Part shown: piece after piece, positions 28,570-39,588 of the stretch
How positions within the stretch are numbered: position 1 is the stretch's first letter
Layout: each line of letters starts with the position of its first letter
DNA from: Planctomycetaceae bacterium
GTDB lineage: Bacteria; Planctomycetota; Planctomycetia; Pirellulales; Pirellulaceae
Assembly: GCA_002862205.1 (NCBI GenBank)
Contig: PKCN01000006.1
Coordinates: 1 to 59,518 of the forward strand
Direction of reading: 5' to 3'
DNA length: 59,518 nt
Position numbers and translations under genes: made by a program
Notes under the pieces: generated by a model
The model's database searches: none
Told to the model about the DNA's origin: nothing
Seen by the model: the letters and a program-made list of their open reading frames with translations, nothing else

Positions 28570-29979
28570 TCACTCACGCGAAGCTTGAAAGAGTTCAGGA
28601 TCAGGCAATTCTCGTTCCACTTCCGAAACCCGGTATCCAAACCCGGAGCCGTTGATGGTTGAAAGGTCAAGCATGCCATTGCAACGACGATAAATTCCCG
28701 GATGGACCTGTTCTTCGGGAAGCGAAGCTGCGGGGTAAAACTGCATTCCGTTGGATTCGACCCCCATGATCGTCCCGGCGTGTGCTGCCAGGCGGACATG
28801 CGGGATCTGCGCTAGCATGGGATTGGTCAGATCCTGAACCATCAACGGCATTCCATGTGCCTTTGCCCAGCATAAACTCAACAGTGCCCCGGTCTGGGTC
28901 TTGCAAGTTTTCAGGGCAACACCGGACCAACCGAGCTTGCGTCCCAATTGCACAAACTTCCAGTCATGCGCACTTTCATCGAGAAACAGTGATTTGCGTT
29001 CCGACACACTGAATACATCGATCTGGTTATTTTCCAGGTCATAAGGAAATGGCTGCTCGACATACAGAATGGCCTGATGGATATCAGGCCTCTCCACTTT
29101 CAAACGGTCAAGAATATCATTGACATACTCAGGGTCAGTGACCGTGCAGTTAAAATCAGCAGACAGTGAAGTCACACCCAACTCATGACTCATGTCTCCG
29201 ATGCGCAACAGACGCTCGTAATCCCATGCGGCGTCCGTCCCACGGAGTTTAATTTTCAGACAGGTCAATCCATCCCGCTCGATCCACTCACGCAAGGTAA
29301 CCGGATAACCATCGTTTGGCTCGCCACCTTGGCAATCTGACTTTTCCAGTGGATCCAACCCGCCTACCAAGTGCCAGACCGGAAGGTAATCCGGGGCAAC
29401 ATCAACAAGGAAATCCGAGGGATACTTTCCTGCAAAGTCGACCTCGCCCTTCTCGGACGTCAGGTAATGTGACAAATCATGCGACATGAAAGATTTCTGG
29501 TACGTGTCGTAAATGTCAACCTCATGGAACACCCCGTACGCATCATGCGTCGCCAAATCAAACGCACTGACTGAAATCAGAGCTGCTAAATGGGGCAACG
29601 GTTCGTCGCGATTTGCATTGAACGTATTCAATAGATCAGGCAAGACGTTTTCAATGAATGCATGCCCTATTTCGATGGGGTGTCCACTGACATCCGATGC
29701 AACCCAGGCTTCCGCCAGCATGCGACAGAAGTCAATCATTGCATCGTATCGTTGTTGGTACGTGAGTGTTGCACTCGGCCATGCCCATGTCACGGACAAC
29801 GGAGTTTCACCCCATCCCTTCGCAACCTGCCCATCAGCGCCAGCGACAGTCACTGCAACGCGGATGCAGGTAACTGATGTAACTGATTCTGCCCCAAACT
29901 TCAGAGGCATCCGCATTTCAACCGGCAAATAGTTCACCGCAACCGAATCAATCTGCACGTTATTCTTGTTAGAAGCCAT
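28570..29979 (-). CDS. Enolase-superfamily (mandelate racemase-type) enzyme
   Basis: 469 residues with the two-part enolase-superfamily layout: an N-terminal capping domain and a C-terminal barrel. Barrel motifs seen: LKIKLRG (KxK base, about 241), SADFNC (metal Asp, about 273), YVEQPFP (metal Glu, about 304), LDESAHD (about 333) and KTCKTQTG (second Lys, about 358). These enzymes abstract a proton alpha to a carboxylate to racemise, epimerise or dehydrate acid sugars or amino acid derivatives. The pair of Lys bases suggests the muconate lactonising/dipeptide epimerase side of the superfamily. No signal peptide; cytoplasmic. It lies 54 nt behind the DUF1499 gene and may share its transcript. 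The substrate cannot be assigned. Confidence 0.87.
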   Translation of the reverse strand: MASNKNNVQIDSVAVNYLPVEMRMPLKFGAESVTSVTCIRVAVTVAGADGQVAKGWGETPLSVTWAWPSATLTYQQRYDAMIDFCRMLAEAWVASDVSGHPIEIGHAFIENVLPDLLNTFNANRDEPLPHLAALISVSAFDLATHDAYGVFHEVDIYDTYQKSFMSHDLSHYLTSEKGEVDFAGKYPSDFLVDVAPDYLPVWHLVGGLDPLEKSDCQGGEPNDGYPVTLREWIERDGLTCLKIKLRGTDAAWDYERLLRIGDMSHELGVTSLSADFNCTVTDPEYVNDILDRLKVERPDIHQAILYVEQPFPYDLENNQIDVFSVSERKSLFLDESAHDWKFVQLGRKLGWSGVALKTCKTQTGALLSLCWAKAHGMPLMVQDLTNPMLAQIPHVRLAAHAGTIMGVESNGMQFYPAASLPEEQVHPGIYRRCNGMLDLSTINGSGFGYRVSEVERELPDPELFQASRE

Positions 29980-30033
29980 CAGCCCGACATTCCGTAGATC
30001 TTGTTTACAATTGAGAAAAGACGCTTCTATTTG

Positions 30034-30600
30034 TTAGCCAGCTTGCATCAGCTGTCCAACCAGCTCTTTCAAGTTGCGCGGATTTTGGCCCAAATCACCC
30101 TTACCGACTCGCGATTGACTCTGAGCCTGCACGCGAGTTGCATCACCCTCTGTCCGCAAAACCACGTCAATATCATCCGTGAACCGCATGATAGGGGTCG
30201 TGCGTGTCAATTTCATTTCCACTCCCTGATCGATCTTCTGTTGGTCGACGATCTCCCAACGCCCCTGTTGGTCAACCCATGCGGCAATACGTTCCGCAAC
30301 TTCTGCCGGAGTTCCTTTGATCAAGGGTGGCCTTAGTTGCTGATCGCCAGCATCATCACTGAGTCTGGCATGATTGGTCGTCAAGTCCCGCTTCCAATTG
30401 TCAATTCGTGAAAACACACTCAACATGATGACCGCCGTGATCGTAATACTGATATAAATCGCAGGTCGCTTGGACCGTTTGGTTCCCGATGTTTCCAATC
30501 TTCCAATTCCCTCTTGAACGAACTGTTTCCTATCACAAGCCCCAACCCCGATTCCAGCGTGGACGCTCCCAACGGGGCCGCCTGACGAACCGACCTCCAA
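30034..30600 (-). CDS. DUF1499 family protein with one membrane helix
   Basis: Up to 188 residues. One hydrophobic helix (PAIYISITITAVIMLSVF, about 46-63) is followed by a soluble domain. The C-terminal block DDIDVVLRTEGDATRVQAQS then SRVGKGDLGQNPRNLKELV matches the DUF1499 signature. Function is unknown for the family. The start is uncertain: the first 40 residues look poorly coding, so a GTG or TTG start closer to the helix is possible. It is upstream of the enolase-superfamily gene on the same strand. Confidence 0.7.
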   Translation of the reverse strand: MEVGSSGGPVGSVHAGIGVGACDRKQFVQEGIGRLETSGTKRSKRPAIYISITITAVIMLSVFSRIDNWKRDLTTNHARLSDDAGDQQLRPPLIKGTPAEVAERIAAWVDQQGRWEIVDQQKIDQGVEMKLTRTTPIMRFTDDIDVVLRTEGDATRVQAQSQSRVGKGDLGQNPRNLKELVGQLMQAG

Positions 30601-31374
30601 CCATCCCTTGGACGCATTCGGTCAGCGCTGGCAAAACACGTGGCATGCCGCCGTTTCACGGTTCCCTCCATTTTCCCGCGGTTGACACTCTTCCGCCCAT
30701 TGCCAGCCATTTTCGACGCGTTGTCAGAAGTTCAGAAGCTCCACCCGCCTGACTGGATATCAAAAACCTGATACTGCCAAGTATTTTGTTCATCAGACGG
30801 TGATTCTGCTACCCCTGACAATTCCGTCGGCTTGCCAATTTGGAATTTCGAGCCGCACAGCCACTCTTGTCTGCCTGAACCGAATTCCCTGCCGATGACT
30901 TCGAGCCAATCAGTCGCGTGCAAAAGAACGCAAACTTTCATCGCATTGGGCACCTACCAATGCCTTGTTTCCAGCGTTCCTCGACCACTCCGAGCACGAT
31001 CCGTCTTCCAAGTGACGGGACGGTTTTCCGGCTACAAGACGGCGTCACCCCCGACTCTCCGCTGTCTTGCTTGTTGTCTTTCATTTTCCAGAGACTGGTC
31101 AGGCCACAGCAAAGCCAGTGTTCAACGCTGGTGTTTCCCGAACGTCCATTTCCGATCAGGATCGCTCGAAACAAACAAAACTTCTCTGCAACAACGGCTC
31201 AAACAGGGTAATCTCTAGGGATCCATCAGTGACCTGTCGTTGCACAGAGAACGCTGCGATGAGTTGATAGAGGTGTCCCCATGAGTCAAAATCAGGACCG
31301 TGTTGACGTATTGGCTTGCAAACGCGTTTGGCAAGTTACCTGCTACAAACGAAGTTAAGGGGCTCTCCGAAATC
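30601..31374. other. Long intergenic region, no supported gene
   Basis: 774 nt between divergent genes. Open frames exist on the plus strand (for example 30832-31218), but their translations are rich in Ser, Arg, Cys and Trp with no domain, as expected for non-coding DNA. The 3' end holds the palindrome described at 31315-31335. The region may contain remnants of a decayed gene; I could not recognise one. Confidence 0.35.
31315..31335. promoter_or_regulatory. Operator-like palindrome before PSCyt gene
   Basis: CTTGC (31315-31319), AAACGCGTTT (31320-31329), one G, then GCAAG (31331-31335): a nearly perfect 20-bp palindrome with a CG centre, 40 nt before the start codon of the cytochrome gene. 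CG-centred palindromes of this kind are typical of LacI-family operators; that link is inference. Confidence 0.4.
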
Positions 31375-34300
31375 ATGATGCCAATGCGAATAAAACTTCT
31401 TGCGGGCAAACGAATTACCAGCATCGCCTTGATGGTGCTGATCGGGCTCCTGTCTCTGCTCGCCGGGCTTCGGTGTGCGCACGCCAACGAAACAGGTACG
31501 ATTGATTTCAAAACTGAAATCGAACCCATTCTGCTCACCCACTGCGTTGATTGCCACGGGCCAGATGAACAGGAAAGCGAACTTCGTGTTGATCGTCTGG
31601 CAAGCCTGCTCGCAGGTGGAAATTCTGGGGAACCCGCCATCGTTGCAGGTGCCCCCCAATCCAGTTATCTGCTGAAACTGATCCGGCACCAGGAACCTGG
31701 TTGGGAAATGCCCCCGGAGGGACAATTGACGACTGCTGAGATCAGTCGCATTGAGAAGTGGATCGAACAGGGAGCATCTACCCCTGCATCTTACGGGCCA
31801 GCAAAAGCCACGGCCGAACTGAAACACTGGTCCTTCTTGCCGCTTCGTTCTCCCAACGATGCGACCATCGACAGTCTGGTCTCAGAAGTGCTTCAGAAGA
31901 ATGGATTAAAACTGTCTCCCATGGCAAGCCGACGGACTCTGATTCGCCGTCTCTATCTCGTGATGCTGGGCTTCCCACCCACTCCCGAGCAAGTGCAAAC
32001 GTTTGTGGACAACCAGAGCGAATCGGCCTGGCCCGATTTGGTGGAACGGGTGCTTGCCAGTCCACACTACGGCGAACGCTGGGGAAGCTACTGGTTGGAT
32101 TTGGTCCGTTTCGGTGAAACCCATGGTTTCGAAATGAATCGTGAACGTCCCAATGCCTGGCAATACCGCGACTGGGTAATCAGCGCGTTGAACGACGACA
32201 AGCCGTACAACCAATTTGTTCGCGAGCAGATTGCAGGTGATGCGTTGGGATCTGATGTCGCGACGAGCTTTCTGGTGGCAGGCCCCAATGATCAGGTAAA
32301 AGGGCAAGACCCGAAACTGCGCCTTCAGCAGCGGATGAACGAACTCGATGACATGATCAATACGACGGGGACAGCATTTCTGGGCCTGACGACCGGTTGC
32401 GCACGCTGCCATAACCACAAATTCGATCCCATCAGTCAGCGTGATTATTACGCAATGCAAGCGGTTTTCGCCGGTGTCCAGCACGCTGAACGCGCGATTC
32501 CGCTTTCAACAGAAGCGATTGCCCAAGTTGCCGATTTGGAACAGCAGGTATCAGCGTTAACCCAACAGCTGAAGCCATTTGAAATCATTTCAACGGACGC
32601 CGGAATCCTTCTTGAAGAACCCGTCAAAGGGACACAATCCAACGGTTCCGCTGCAGTCAAACCCGGCAAGACAGCCCATCAGTTCGGAGCGAAAACCTAC
32701 CACTACTGGAAGAACCTCGAGGGTGAATCACTAGTAACATATCGCCCCCAAGTGGAAGGTTCCTACCGCATCTGGTTGAGTTGGGGATCCGGACATTCGA
32801 ATCACAGCACGAACGCAAGATACGTTCTCGATTCTGAAAATCAACGCACTGAACTGGCCACTGTCAATCAACAGTTAGCGGTTGGTGAATCGGGCCCGGT
32901 GAAAAACAAGACAAACTGGAGCGGTTTTTTTGATACGGGAATTCACAAACTCAAACCGACCGATGTGATTTCCATCATTGGCAGTAACGACGGGTCCTTC
33001 GTTACCGCCGACGCAATTTTCCTGCAACCTGCCAGCGTTAAATGGGACAACAGTACCGAACCAAAGCAGCCAGCTAAGCGGGATGCCGTCAACGCAAAAC
33101 TGAACGAAGAATACTTTCCACCGCGCAAAGCCAAATTCGTTCGCTTCACGATCGAAGCCACTAGCAGATCTGAAGGTTGCATCGATGAGTTGGAAGTATT
33201 CTCCAATGGAAAGAACATCGCGTTGGCGAGCCACGGATCAAAAGCGACGTCCTCAGGTGATTTCGTGCATCCATTGCACAACCTGAAGCAAATCAATGAT
33301 GGTGAGTATGGCAATGAGCGGAGCTGGATTGTTAAAGATGCCAAGGGTGGTTGGGTTCAAATTGAATTCCCAGAGAGGATAGAAATTGACCACATTCGAT
33401 GGGGCCGCGACCGCACCGGAAAAATTACCGACCGACTTCCCGTTGGATACCGGATTGAAGCCGCAACCGAAGCCGGTCAATGGCACCTGCTGTCAACCTC
33501 CGAAGATCGATCTTTAAAAAACCAGACAGACAGCAGCGATGCCAATCGCTACCAATTCACGGGCCTGCCCGCATCACAGTCACAACAAGGCCAAGACTGG
33601 CTTGCCACACTTGCCAGCACCAGCGAACGACTCCGAATACTGAAACAGACCAAACGCGTCTACGCAGGCAGCTTTGCCCAACCCGGTCCCACCCATCGCC
33701 TCTACCGCGGTGAAGCGGATGCAAAACGTGAACAAGTGGTCGCAAATGCGATCACAGCGTTCACCAGGCTTGAACTGACGAGCGATACACCAGAACAGAA
33801 ACGCCGACTTGCACTGGCAAATTGGATTTCGAGTGACGAGAACCCTCTGACTCCGCGTGTCATCGCCAATCGCATATGGCAATTCCAATTTGGAACCGGG
33901 ATTGTCGATACGCCAAGTGATTTTGGTCGAAACGGAACCCCACCGACACACCCAGTGCTACTGGATTACCTCGCCCAACAATTGATTGAAAATGATTGGT
34001 CGCTCAAACACCTCCATCGACTGATTCTCAGTTCGCAAACCTGGCAACAAAACGACGAGCCCGATCAGAAGGCGATTCGCATTGATTCCGCGTCAAGACT
34101 TCTGTGGCGTTTTCCCCCTCGGCGGCTCGAGGCGGAAGCTCTTCGTGATTCCATCCTTGCTGTCAGCGGATCGCTCAACCTGAATGCTTCTGGTGGCCCC
34201 GGATTCAATCCTTATGAGGTAGAGATGGAGAACGTAAGACACTACCACCAGAAAAAGTCCTACGGCCCTGCTGACTGGCGGCGGATGATTTACATGACCA

Positions 34301-34635
34301 AAGTGCGGCAAGAGCGGGAGCATGTGTTCGGAGCATTCGATTGCCCTGATGCCAGCATGGTGGTTGCCAAACGGAGTCGATCCACCACACCACTGCAGGC
34401 GCTTAACTTGCTCAACAGCAGGTTCGTCATGCAGCAGGCTGGCCTCTTCGCAGACCGACTGACAAAAGAAGCCAACGATGATTCCGAGCGAATCCGGCTG
34501 GCATGGAATCTCTGTTTCCAAAGAAATCCAACAGAAAGTGAATTACGAGAGAGTATGAAGTTCATTGAACAAACCGGGTTGACCCAATTCACCCGCGCCA
34601 TGCTGAACACGAACGAGTTTATTTTCATTCCCTAG
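31375..34635 (+). CDS. PSCyt1-DUF1549-DUF1553 protein with discoidin-like insert
   Basis: 1086 residues, secreted (LMVLIGLLSLLAGLRCAHA). Domains in order: planctomycete cytochrome C1 with heme motif HCVDCHGPDE (Cys57, Cys60, His61); DUF1549 with a second CARCHNHKFDPISQRDYY heme-like motif; an all-beta insert of about 110 residues; an F5/8 type C (discoidin)-like module (KAKFVRFTIEATSRSEGCIDE and following); and DUF1553 (LALANWISSDENPLTPRVIA, ending NTNEFIFIP). Family function is not established; periplasmic electron transfer linked to polymer degradation is often proposed. The start among three close Met codons is uncertain; 31375 is given. It is followed by a DUF1501 gene, the usual partner. 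Confidence 0.93.
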   Translation: MMPMRIKLLAGKRITSIALMVLIGLLSLLAGLRCAHANETGTIDFKTEIEPILLTHCVDCHGPDEQESELRVDRLASLLAGGNSGEPAIVAGAPQSSYLLKLIRHQEPGWEMPPEGQLTTAEISRIEKWIEQGASTPASYGPAKATAELKHWSFLPLRSPNDATIDSLVSEVLQKNGLKLSPMASRRTLIRRLYLVMLGFPPTPEQVQTFVDNQSESAWPDLVERVLASPHYGERWGSYWLDLVRFGETHGFEMNRERPNAWQYRDWVISALNDDKPYNQFVREQIAGDALGSDVATSFLVAGPNDQVKGQDPKLRLQQRMNELDDMINTTGTAFLGLTTGCARCHNHKFDPISQRDYYAMQAVFAGVQHAERAIPLSTEAIAQVADLEQQVSALTQQLKPFEIISTDAGILLEEPVKGTQSNGSAAVKPGKTAHQFGAKTYHYWKNLEGESLVTYRPQVEGSYRIWLSWGSGHSNHSTNARYVLDSENQRTELATVNQQLAVGESGPVKNKTNWSGFFDTGIHKLKPTDVISIIGSNDGSFVTADAIFLQPASVKWDNSTEPKQPAKRDAVNAKLNEEYFPPRKAKFVRFTIEATSRSEGCIDELEVFSNGKNIALASHGSKATSSGDFVHPLHNLKQINDGEYGNERSWIVKDAKGGWVQIEFPERIEIDHIRWGRDRTGKITDRLPVGYRIEAATEAGQWHLLSTSEDRSLKNQTDSSDANRYQFTGLPASQSQQGQDWLATLASTSERLRILKQTKRVYAGSFAQPGPTHRLYRGEADAKREQVVANAITAFTRLELTSDTPEQKRRLALANWISSDENPLTPRVIANRIWQFQFGTGIVDTPSDFGRNGTPPTHPVLLDYLAQQLIENDWSLKHLHRLILSSQTWQQNDEPDQKAIRIDSASRLLWRFPPRRLEAEALRDSILAVSGSLNLNASGGPGFNPYEVEMENVRHYHQKKSYGPADWRRMIYMTKVRQEREHVFGAFDCPDASMVVAKRSRSTTPLQALNLLNSRFVMQQAGLFADRLTKEANDDSERIRLAWNLCFQRNPTESELRESMKFIEQTGLTQFTRAMLNTNEFIFIP

Positions 34636-34660
34636 CTCACAATGGTTTTCATTCCCTAGC
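34622..34660. repeat. 15-nt direct repeat across the stop codon
   Basis: TTTTCATTCCCTAGC occurs at 34622-34636, where it encodes the last residues and stop of the PSCyt protein, and again at 34646-34660. A further pair, CCCACAATTTCCCTG and CCCACAATTCCCCTG, lies near 34750-34782 in the same gap. Confidence 0.75.
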
Positions 34661-34833
34661 ATCCAACAAGGCACACCGTCCGCGATTGGCATGGCCCAAG
34701 CGGGCTCTCGACTGCTGCCAAGCAACCAGCTCCCAGGACGACAAGACCGCCCACAATTTCCCTGCCCACAATTCCCCTGCCGCAGCAGCAACGCTTCCCC
34801 CTTTCATCCGACTCACTCAGAACTCAACGTTCC

Positions 34834-36294
34834 ATGACCCACCTTCTGAATCGCCGAAATTTCTTGGCAGACACGGCCACCGGCCTGAGCGGAATCGCCT
34901 TGGCTAGCCTGTTGCAGCAGCAACAGCTTCTGTCGGCACCAACTGATCCACTGCGTCCGCAGATCGATGCCAGCAAACCATTCGCATCGCGGGAATCCCA
35001 TCACCCATCGTCTGCCAAACGCGTCCTTGTCATCTTCTGTTCGGGTGCTTGCAGTCAACTCGACACGTTTGACTATAAACCTGAGTTGATCAAGCAACAC
35101 GGCAAACCATTACCAGGGGCGGAAGATCTGCTCACGTTTCAAGGCAAGCAGGGAATGTTGACGAAGAGCCCGTGGGAATTCAAGCCACGTGGCGAATCTG
35201 GAAAGATGGTTTCCGAGCTTGTTCCACAACTCGGTGAACTGGCCGACGACATGTGCTTTCTCCATTCCCTCACGGGGAAAACGAATACACATGGTCCCGG
35301 CGAAAACTTCATGTCGACAGGCTACACCCTGGATGGATTCCCCAGCATGGGCGCATGGACCACTTGGGCGTTGGGGACCGAAAACGAAAACCTGCCCTCC
35401 TATGTCGCCATCTCTGATCCACGCGGCACACCCCAATCCAGTGTCAACAATTGGGGGCCGGGTTTTTTGCCAGCCGCGTATCAGGGGACTGAATTCAACG
35501 CGACCAAACCACTCGGCAACCTTGATATTCCTGAGGGGGTCACCGAAGCGACAGACAAGTCCACGCGAAACTTCCTGAACCGCTTGAACCAACAACATCT
35601 TTCAAAATTCCCTGGCGACACCGAGCTTGCGGCGCGTATATCAAGCTATGAACTGGCGGCGCGGATGCAGTTGAGTGTTCCTGAAGTCACCGACCTTTCC
35701 ACAGAGTCAAAGAGCACTTTGCGCGAGTACGGTGCGGATGACACGACCAATCCTGTAAAAGCGAAATTTGCAAGGAATTGCATTCTGGCCCGCAGATTAC
35801 TGGAGAAGGGGGTTCGCTTTGTCCAGCTATTTAACGGAGCCTATCAAACCGGTGGTGAGGGCGTGAGCAACTGGGACGGACACAAGTCGCTCGCCGCACA
35901 ATACAGCAAACATGGTCCTGTTCTGGATCAGCCTTGTGCCGCAATGCTTCGTGACCTGAAACGCCGAGGCCTGCTGAAGGACACCCTTGTAGTCTGGATG
36001 ACCGAATTTGGAAGAATGCCAACTTTCCAGGCTGGTGCAAGCGGGCGTGACCACAATCCAGATGGTTTCACTGGCTGGATGATGGGAGCCGGTGTCAAGG
36101 CACCATACACCTATGGTGCAACCGATGAATTCGGTCACAAAGCAGTCGAAAATGTCACGACCGTTTACGACTTCCATGCAACCATCCTGCACCTGCTTGG
36201 ATTGGACCACAAGCGTCTGTCGTACTACCACAATGGATTTGAACGGCGTTTAACGGACGTTCACGGCCAGGTAATCAAGGAGGTGCTGACGTGA
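34834..36294 (+). CDS. DUF1501 Tat-exported protein
   Basis: 486 residues of the DUF1501 family, related in fold to sulfatases and alkaline phosphatases. The twin-arginine-like start [16 protein letters not shown] leads to a hydrophobic stretch and export. Conserved blocks: [74 protein letters not shown] and [15 protein letters not shown]. Catalytic activity is not proven for the family. Its TGA overlaps the GTG start of the next PSCyt gene (GTGA), so the two are translationally coupled. Confidence 0.93.
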   Translation: MTHLLNRRNFLADTATGLSGIALASLLQQQQLLSAPTDPLRPQIDASKPFASRESHHPSSAKRVLVIFCSGACSQLDTFDYKPELIKQHGKPLPGAEDLLTFQGKQGMLTKSPWEFKPRGESGKMVSELVPQLGELADDMCFLHSLTGKTNTHGPGENFMSTGYTLDGFPSMGAWTTWALGTENENLPSYVAISDPRGTPQSSVNNWGPGFLPAAYQGTEFNATKPLGNLDIPEGVTEATDKSTRNFLNRLNQQHLSKFPGDTELAARISSYELAARMQLSVPEVTDLSTESKSTLREYGADDTTNPVKAKFARNCILARRLLEKGVRFVQLFNGAYQTGGEGVSNWDGHKSLAAQYSKHGPVLDQPCAAMLRDLKRRGLLKDTLVVWMTEFGRMPTFQAGASGRDHNPDGFTGWMMGAGVKAPYTYGATDEFGHKAVENVTTVYDFHATILHLLGLDHKRLSYYHNGFERRLTDVHGQVIKEVLT

Positions 36295-39200
36295 GACGAC
36301 ATGGTGTCGATCACCAGTTGCGATTGCCCATTTTTCTGCTTGTCAGCATTGGCTTCACATCACCTTTACTGCCAGCCAAAGATCCAACCGACGACACCGT
36401 TGGTGACAAGGTAGACTTCAGCACCCAAATCGCACCCCTGCTTCGGACACATTGCATTCGATGCCATGAGCCCGAAAACCGGCAGGGTGATCTTTCGTTA
36501 AGCAACTCCGCTGACTTACTGGCCAACGACGGTGTCATCCCAGGCAACCCTGACCAAAGCCTGCTTCTGAAACTCGTCCGGACAGAGGATGGCTCAAAGC
36601 CTTCCATGCCCAAACAGGGTCCCCCACTTTCCAAAGATGAGACCGATTTATTAGCAAGATGGATTGCGGAGGGAGCTGAGTGGCCCAACGGCATTGAGAT
36701 CCACAGCACGAGGACTTCGAGCGATTCATGGTGGGCCTACCAACCGCTCGCCCCAATGCCAATGACACCACCTGGTGCTTCATTGACGACCAGACAGAAA
36801 GATCAGAATCATGCTGATCCTCTGCACAACGCACAGCTTGTCGACCATTACATTCGCTCGAAACTCAGCACGAGGTCGCTCAAGGGAAGCCCGCGTGCAG
36901 ATCGCCAAGCACTGATTCGCAGGCTGCATTTTGACCTGCATGGATTACCGCCCGCCCCCGAACTTGTGCGGGCGTTCATCAATGATCCCGATCCTAACGC
37001 GTATGCAAAATTAGTTGACCAGTTGCTGCGTTCTCCGCATTACGGCGAGAGGTTCACCAGACACTGGCTGGACTTGGCTCATTACGCAGACACCCACGGA
37101 TTTGAACGCGATCAGCGCCGTGACAATGCGTGGCGATACCGCGACTACGTCATCGATTCTTTCAACGAAGACAAACCTTACAACTTGTTTCTTCAGGAAC
37201 AAATTGCAGGTGATGTCCTTTGGCCTCAAAACCAGGCATCCATCATTGCAACGGGATTTCTAACGGCTGGTCCATGGGACCATGTGGGTCACATTGAAAC
37301 CAAGAGTCCCAAACTGCGGCGAGCCGCGCGTTCGCTGGACCTCGACGACATGGCAACACAAGTCATGACTTCCACCCTGGCCATGACGGTCAATTGTGCT
37401 CGCTGCCACGACCACAAACTGGATCCCATTTCACAGCGTGAGTACTACCAATTGCGAGCCGTTTTTTCTGCCATCAAACGGGACGATCGCGTCATCAGTG
37501 ATTCCGCACTAAGCCAATACGAGCAGCAAAAAGAAGCCATCATCTCCAAACGGGATACCATTGATTATGCAATCGGTAAACTCGAAGGACAGGGCCTGAA
37601 CCTCGCCGATGTGGTTGGCGGGGGAAATGGCTTTGGTACTGGCACTTACCGTGATGGCATTGATACACGTTCGGCCAAGGTCCAAACTCGCGACTTTGGG
37701 AAACTTGGGAATGTCGTCACGAACAAATTCGTTGCATCACCCTTTGAATTCATCGATGGAGTTTTCGTGCCGGAGGGGCATGATGGCGATGCCAAAATAC
37801 CTGTGACTTCCACCGGCATCACCATTACGGGAATTCCCACCACATCCGGTGATGCCTGGGACATGATCCGCAATGGTCCAGTGGCCAGCCAACATTCCAC
37901 TGAATTGTCTGGCACAGACTTCACCCAGGGTGGTCATTCACTGCTGGGCTTACACGCCAACGCAGGAATCACTTTTGATCTCAAGGCAATCCGCTCTGCG
38001 TCGAACTGGAACGAACTGCGTTTCCAAACCAAACTGGGCTACTTCGGGGCAGATGACGGATCCTTTGCCGATGCGTGGATTTTCCTCGATGGCGAGAAGA
38101 TTTTCACTCAGCGTCAGCTGAAACGCTCAATGGGCCTGCAGACCGTCGACCTGCGCATCCCTGATTCTGCCCATTTCCTGACCCTGATCGCAACCGATGG
38201 TGGCAACGGGTACGGGATGGACCAAATTGGTTTTGGTGACCCAAAACTGAAACCTGCGATTCACAACGCATTGGCTCAGGGTGATCACCGCGAATTGGAA
38301 ATTCTGCGTCAAAAACGCGTGTCTTTGACCAAACGCTTGGAGGAATTGGGTGATCCTCCCCGTTTCTATGGTCCGGTGACGGTGGCCACCGCGCCAGTCG
38401 TTCAAGTTTTGGAACGTGGGGACGCTGAGTCACCCACGGGGACGCCATTGCCACCTGCTGCAATGTCGGCCCTCAAAATGCTCAATCCCAGTCTGGGTAG
38501 CCTGACGACACCAGAAGCAGAGCGGCGAGTTGCTTTGGCAAAGTGGATCACGTCCGACGACAATCCGTTAACAGCTCGGGTCATCGTGAATCGCATCTGG
38601 CAATGGCATTTCGGTCGTGGTTTGGTTGCCACATCCAGCGATTTTGGAGCGGGTGGTGAGCTGCCCTCACACCCTGAGTTGCTCGACTGGCTAGCAAACC
38701 TGCTGATCCAACAGCAGTGGTCGCTCAAGAGCCTTCACCGAGTCATTCTGTTGAGCGAGACCTACCAACAAAAGTCAAATTTCGCCCCAGACAATCCTGC
38801 TTGCAAAGTGGATGCAGACAATCGACTCCTGTGGCGGCAAAACCCGCGGCGGATCGAAGCCGAAGCAATCCGCGACTCAGTGCTGTTGGTCAGCGGCAAA
38901 CTGAATCGGCAGCGTGGTGGCCCCGGGTTTGAGGACTTTGATTATCAGGATGCGTACGCCCCCATCTATACCTACATCACAGCGGACCAACCGGACCTCT
39001 GGCGGCGGAGCATTTACCGATACATCGTGCGGACCACACCAGACCGATTCCTGACCACCTTGGACTGCCCAGATCCTGCAAATTTGACTGCCCGACGGGA
39101 AACCACAACCACTCCATTGCAGTCACTAACCCTTTACAACAACGAATTCATGCTACGTCAGGCGGGCTACTTCGCAGAACGCATTGAACAGGATTTTCCT

Positions 39201-39362
39201 CGCAATACGGTTCAACAAGTGCAACGTGCGTTTGAACTCGCTTTGGCACGTTCAGCGACAGAACGTGAACTGCAAATCGCAACAAAACTTGTCCAACAGC
39301 AGGGACTTTTTCTGCTTTGCCGCTCCCTGATGAATTCCAACGAATTTGTTTATGTGGACTGA
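36291..39362 (+). CDS. PSCyt1-DUF1549-DUF1553 protein with NPCBM-like insert
   Basis: 1023 residues with a signal peptide ([20 protein letters not shown]). Heme motif [10 protein letters not shown] in the cytochrome C1 domain; DUF1549 with [18 protein letters not shown]; an insert of about 180 residues resembling an NPCBM-type carbohydrate-binding module ([50 protein letters not shown]); then DUF1553 ending [10 protein letters not shown]. The start is GTG 36291, sharing four bases with the preceding stop and preceded by a strong AAGGAGG at 7 nt. It differs from the first PSCyt protein mainly in the inserted module. Confidence 0.93.
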   Translation: MRRHGVDHQLRLPIFLLVSIGFTSPLLPAKDPTDDTVGDKVDFSTQIAPLLRTHCIRCHEPENRQGDLSLSNSADLLANDGVIPGNPDQSLLLKLVRTEDGSKPSMPKQGPPLSKDETDLLARWIAEGAEWPNGIEIHSTRTSSDSWWAYQPLAPMPMTPPGASLTTRQKDQNHADPLHNAQLVDHYIRSKLSTRSLKGSPRADRQALIRRLHFDLHGLPPAPELVRAFINDPDPNAYAKLVDQLLRSPHYGERFTRHWLDLAHYADTHGFERDQRRDNAWRYRDYVIDSFNEDKPYNLFLQEQIAGDVLWPQNQASIIATGFLTAGPWDHVGHIETKSPKLRRAARSLDLDDMATQVMTSTLAMTVNCARCHDHKLDPISQREYYQLRAVFSAIKRDDRVISDSALSQYEQQKEAIISKRDTIDYAIGKLEGQGLNLADVVGGGNGFGTGTYRDGIDTRSAKVQTRDFGKLGNVVTNKFVASPFEFIDGVFVPEGHDGDAKIPVTSTGITITGIPTTSGDAWDMIRNGPVASQHSTELSGTDFTQGGHSLLGLHANAGITFDLKAIRSASNWNELRFQTKLGYFGADDGSFADAWIFLDGEKIFTQRQLKRSMGLQTVDLRIPDSAHFLTLIATDGGNGYGMDQIGFGDPKLKPAIHNALAQGDHRELEILRQKRVSLTKRLEELGDPPRFYGPVTVATAPVVQVLERGDAESPTGTPLPPAAMSALKMLNPSLGSLTTPEAERRVALAKWITSDDNPLTARVIVNRIWQWHFGRGLVATSSDFGAGGELPSHPELLDWLANLLIQQQWSLKSLHRVILLSETYQQKSNFAPDNPACKVDADNRLLWRQNPRRIEAEAIRDSVLLVSGKLNRQRGGPGFEDFDYQDAYAPIYTYITADQPDLWRRSIYRYIVRTTPDRFLTTLDCPDPANLTARRETTTTPLQSLTLYNNEFMLRQAGYFAERIEQDFPRNTVQQVQRAFELALARSATERELQIATKLVQQQGLFLLCRSLMNSNEFVYVD

Positions 39363-39387
39363 CGTCGCAGCTGTAACGCCGCTCATC

Positions 39388-39455
39388 ATCACCCGCTAAG
39401 GCCCATCACCCGCCACGTCCCATCACCCGCTAAGTCCCATCACCCGCCAAGTCCT
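39388..39455. repeat. 17-nt tandem repeat, four copies
   Basis: Units ATCACCCGCTAAGTCCC at 39388-39404, 39405-39421, 39422-39438 and 39439-39455, with CTAAG/CCAAG/CCACG variation. It starts 26 nt behind the stop of the PSCyt gene and stands before the second DUF1501 gene. Confidence 0.92.
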
Positions 39456-39588
39456 TCAGCGAATCAACACAACCAAGACCTCAAACTTCATTACAATCGT
39501 TCATTCTTGACACCTGCGATTCACCGTGGCCACGCCAAGGTCTTTGATGAGGTGCTCACGGGATTTCGATTTTCGCGAACAAACTGTC

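Noticed and set aside
30832-31218. Plus-strand 128-residue ORF in the 774-nt gap
   Set aside because: Composition is Ser/Arg/Cys-rich and there is no ribosome site or recognisable fold.
31281-31358. 25-codon ORF starting at ATG 31281
   Set aside because: It overlaps the operator-like palindrome, and the translation shows no sign of conservation or signal.
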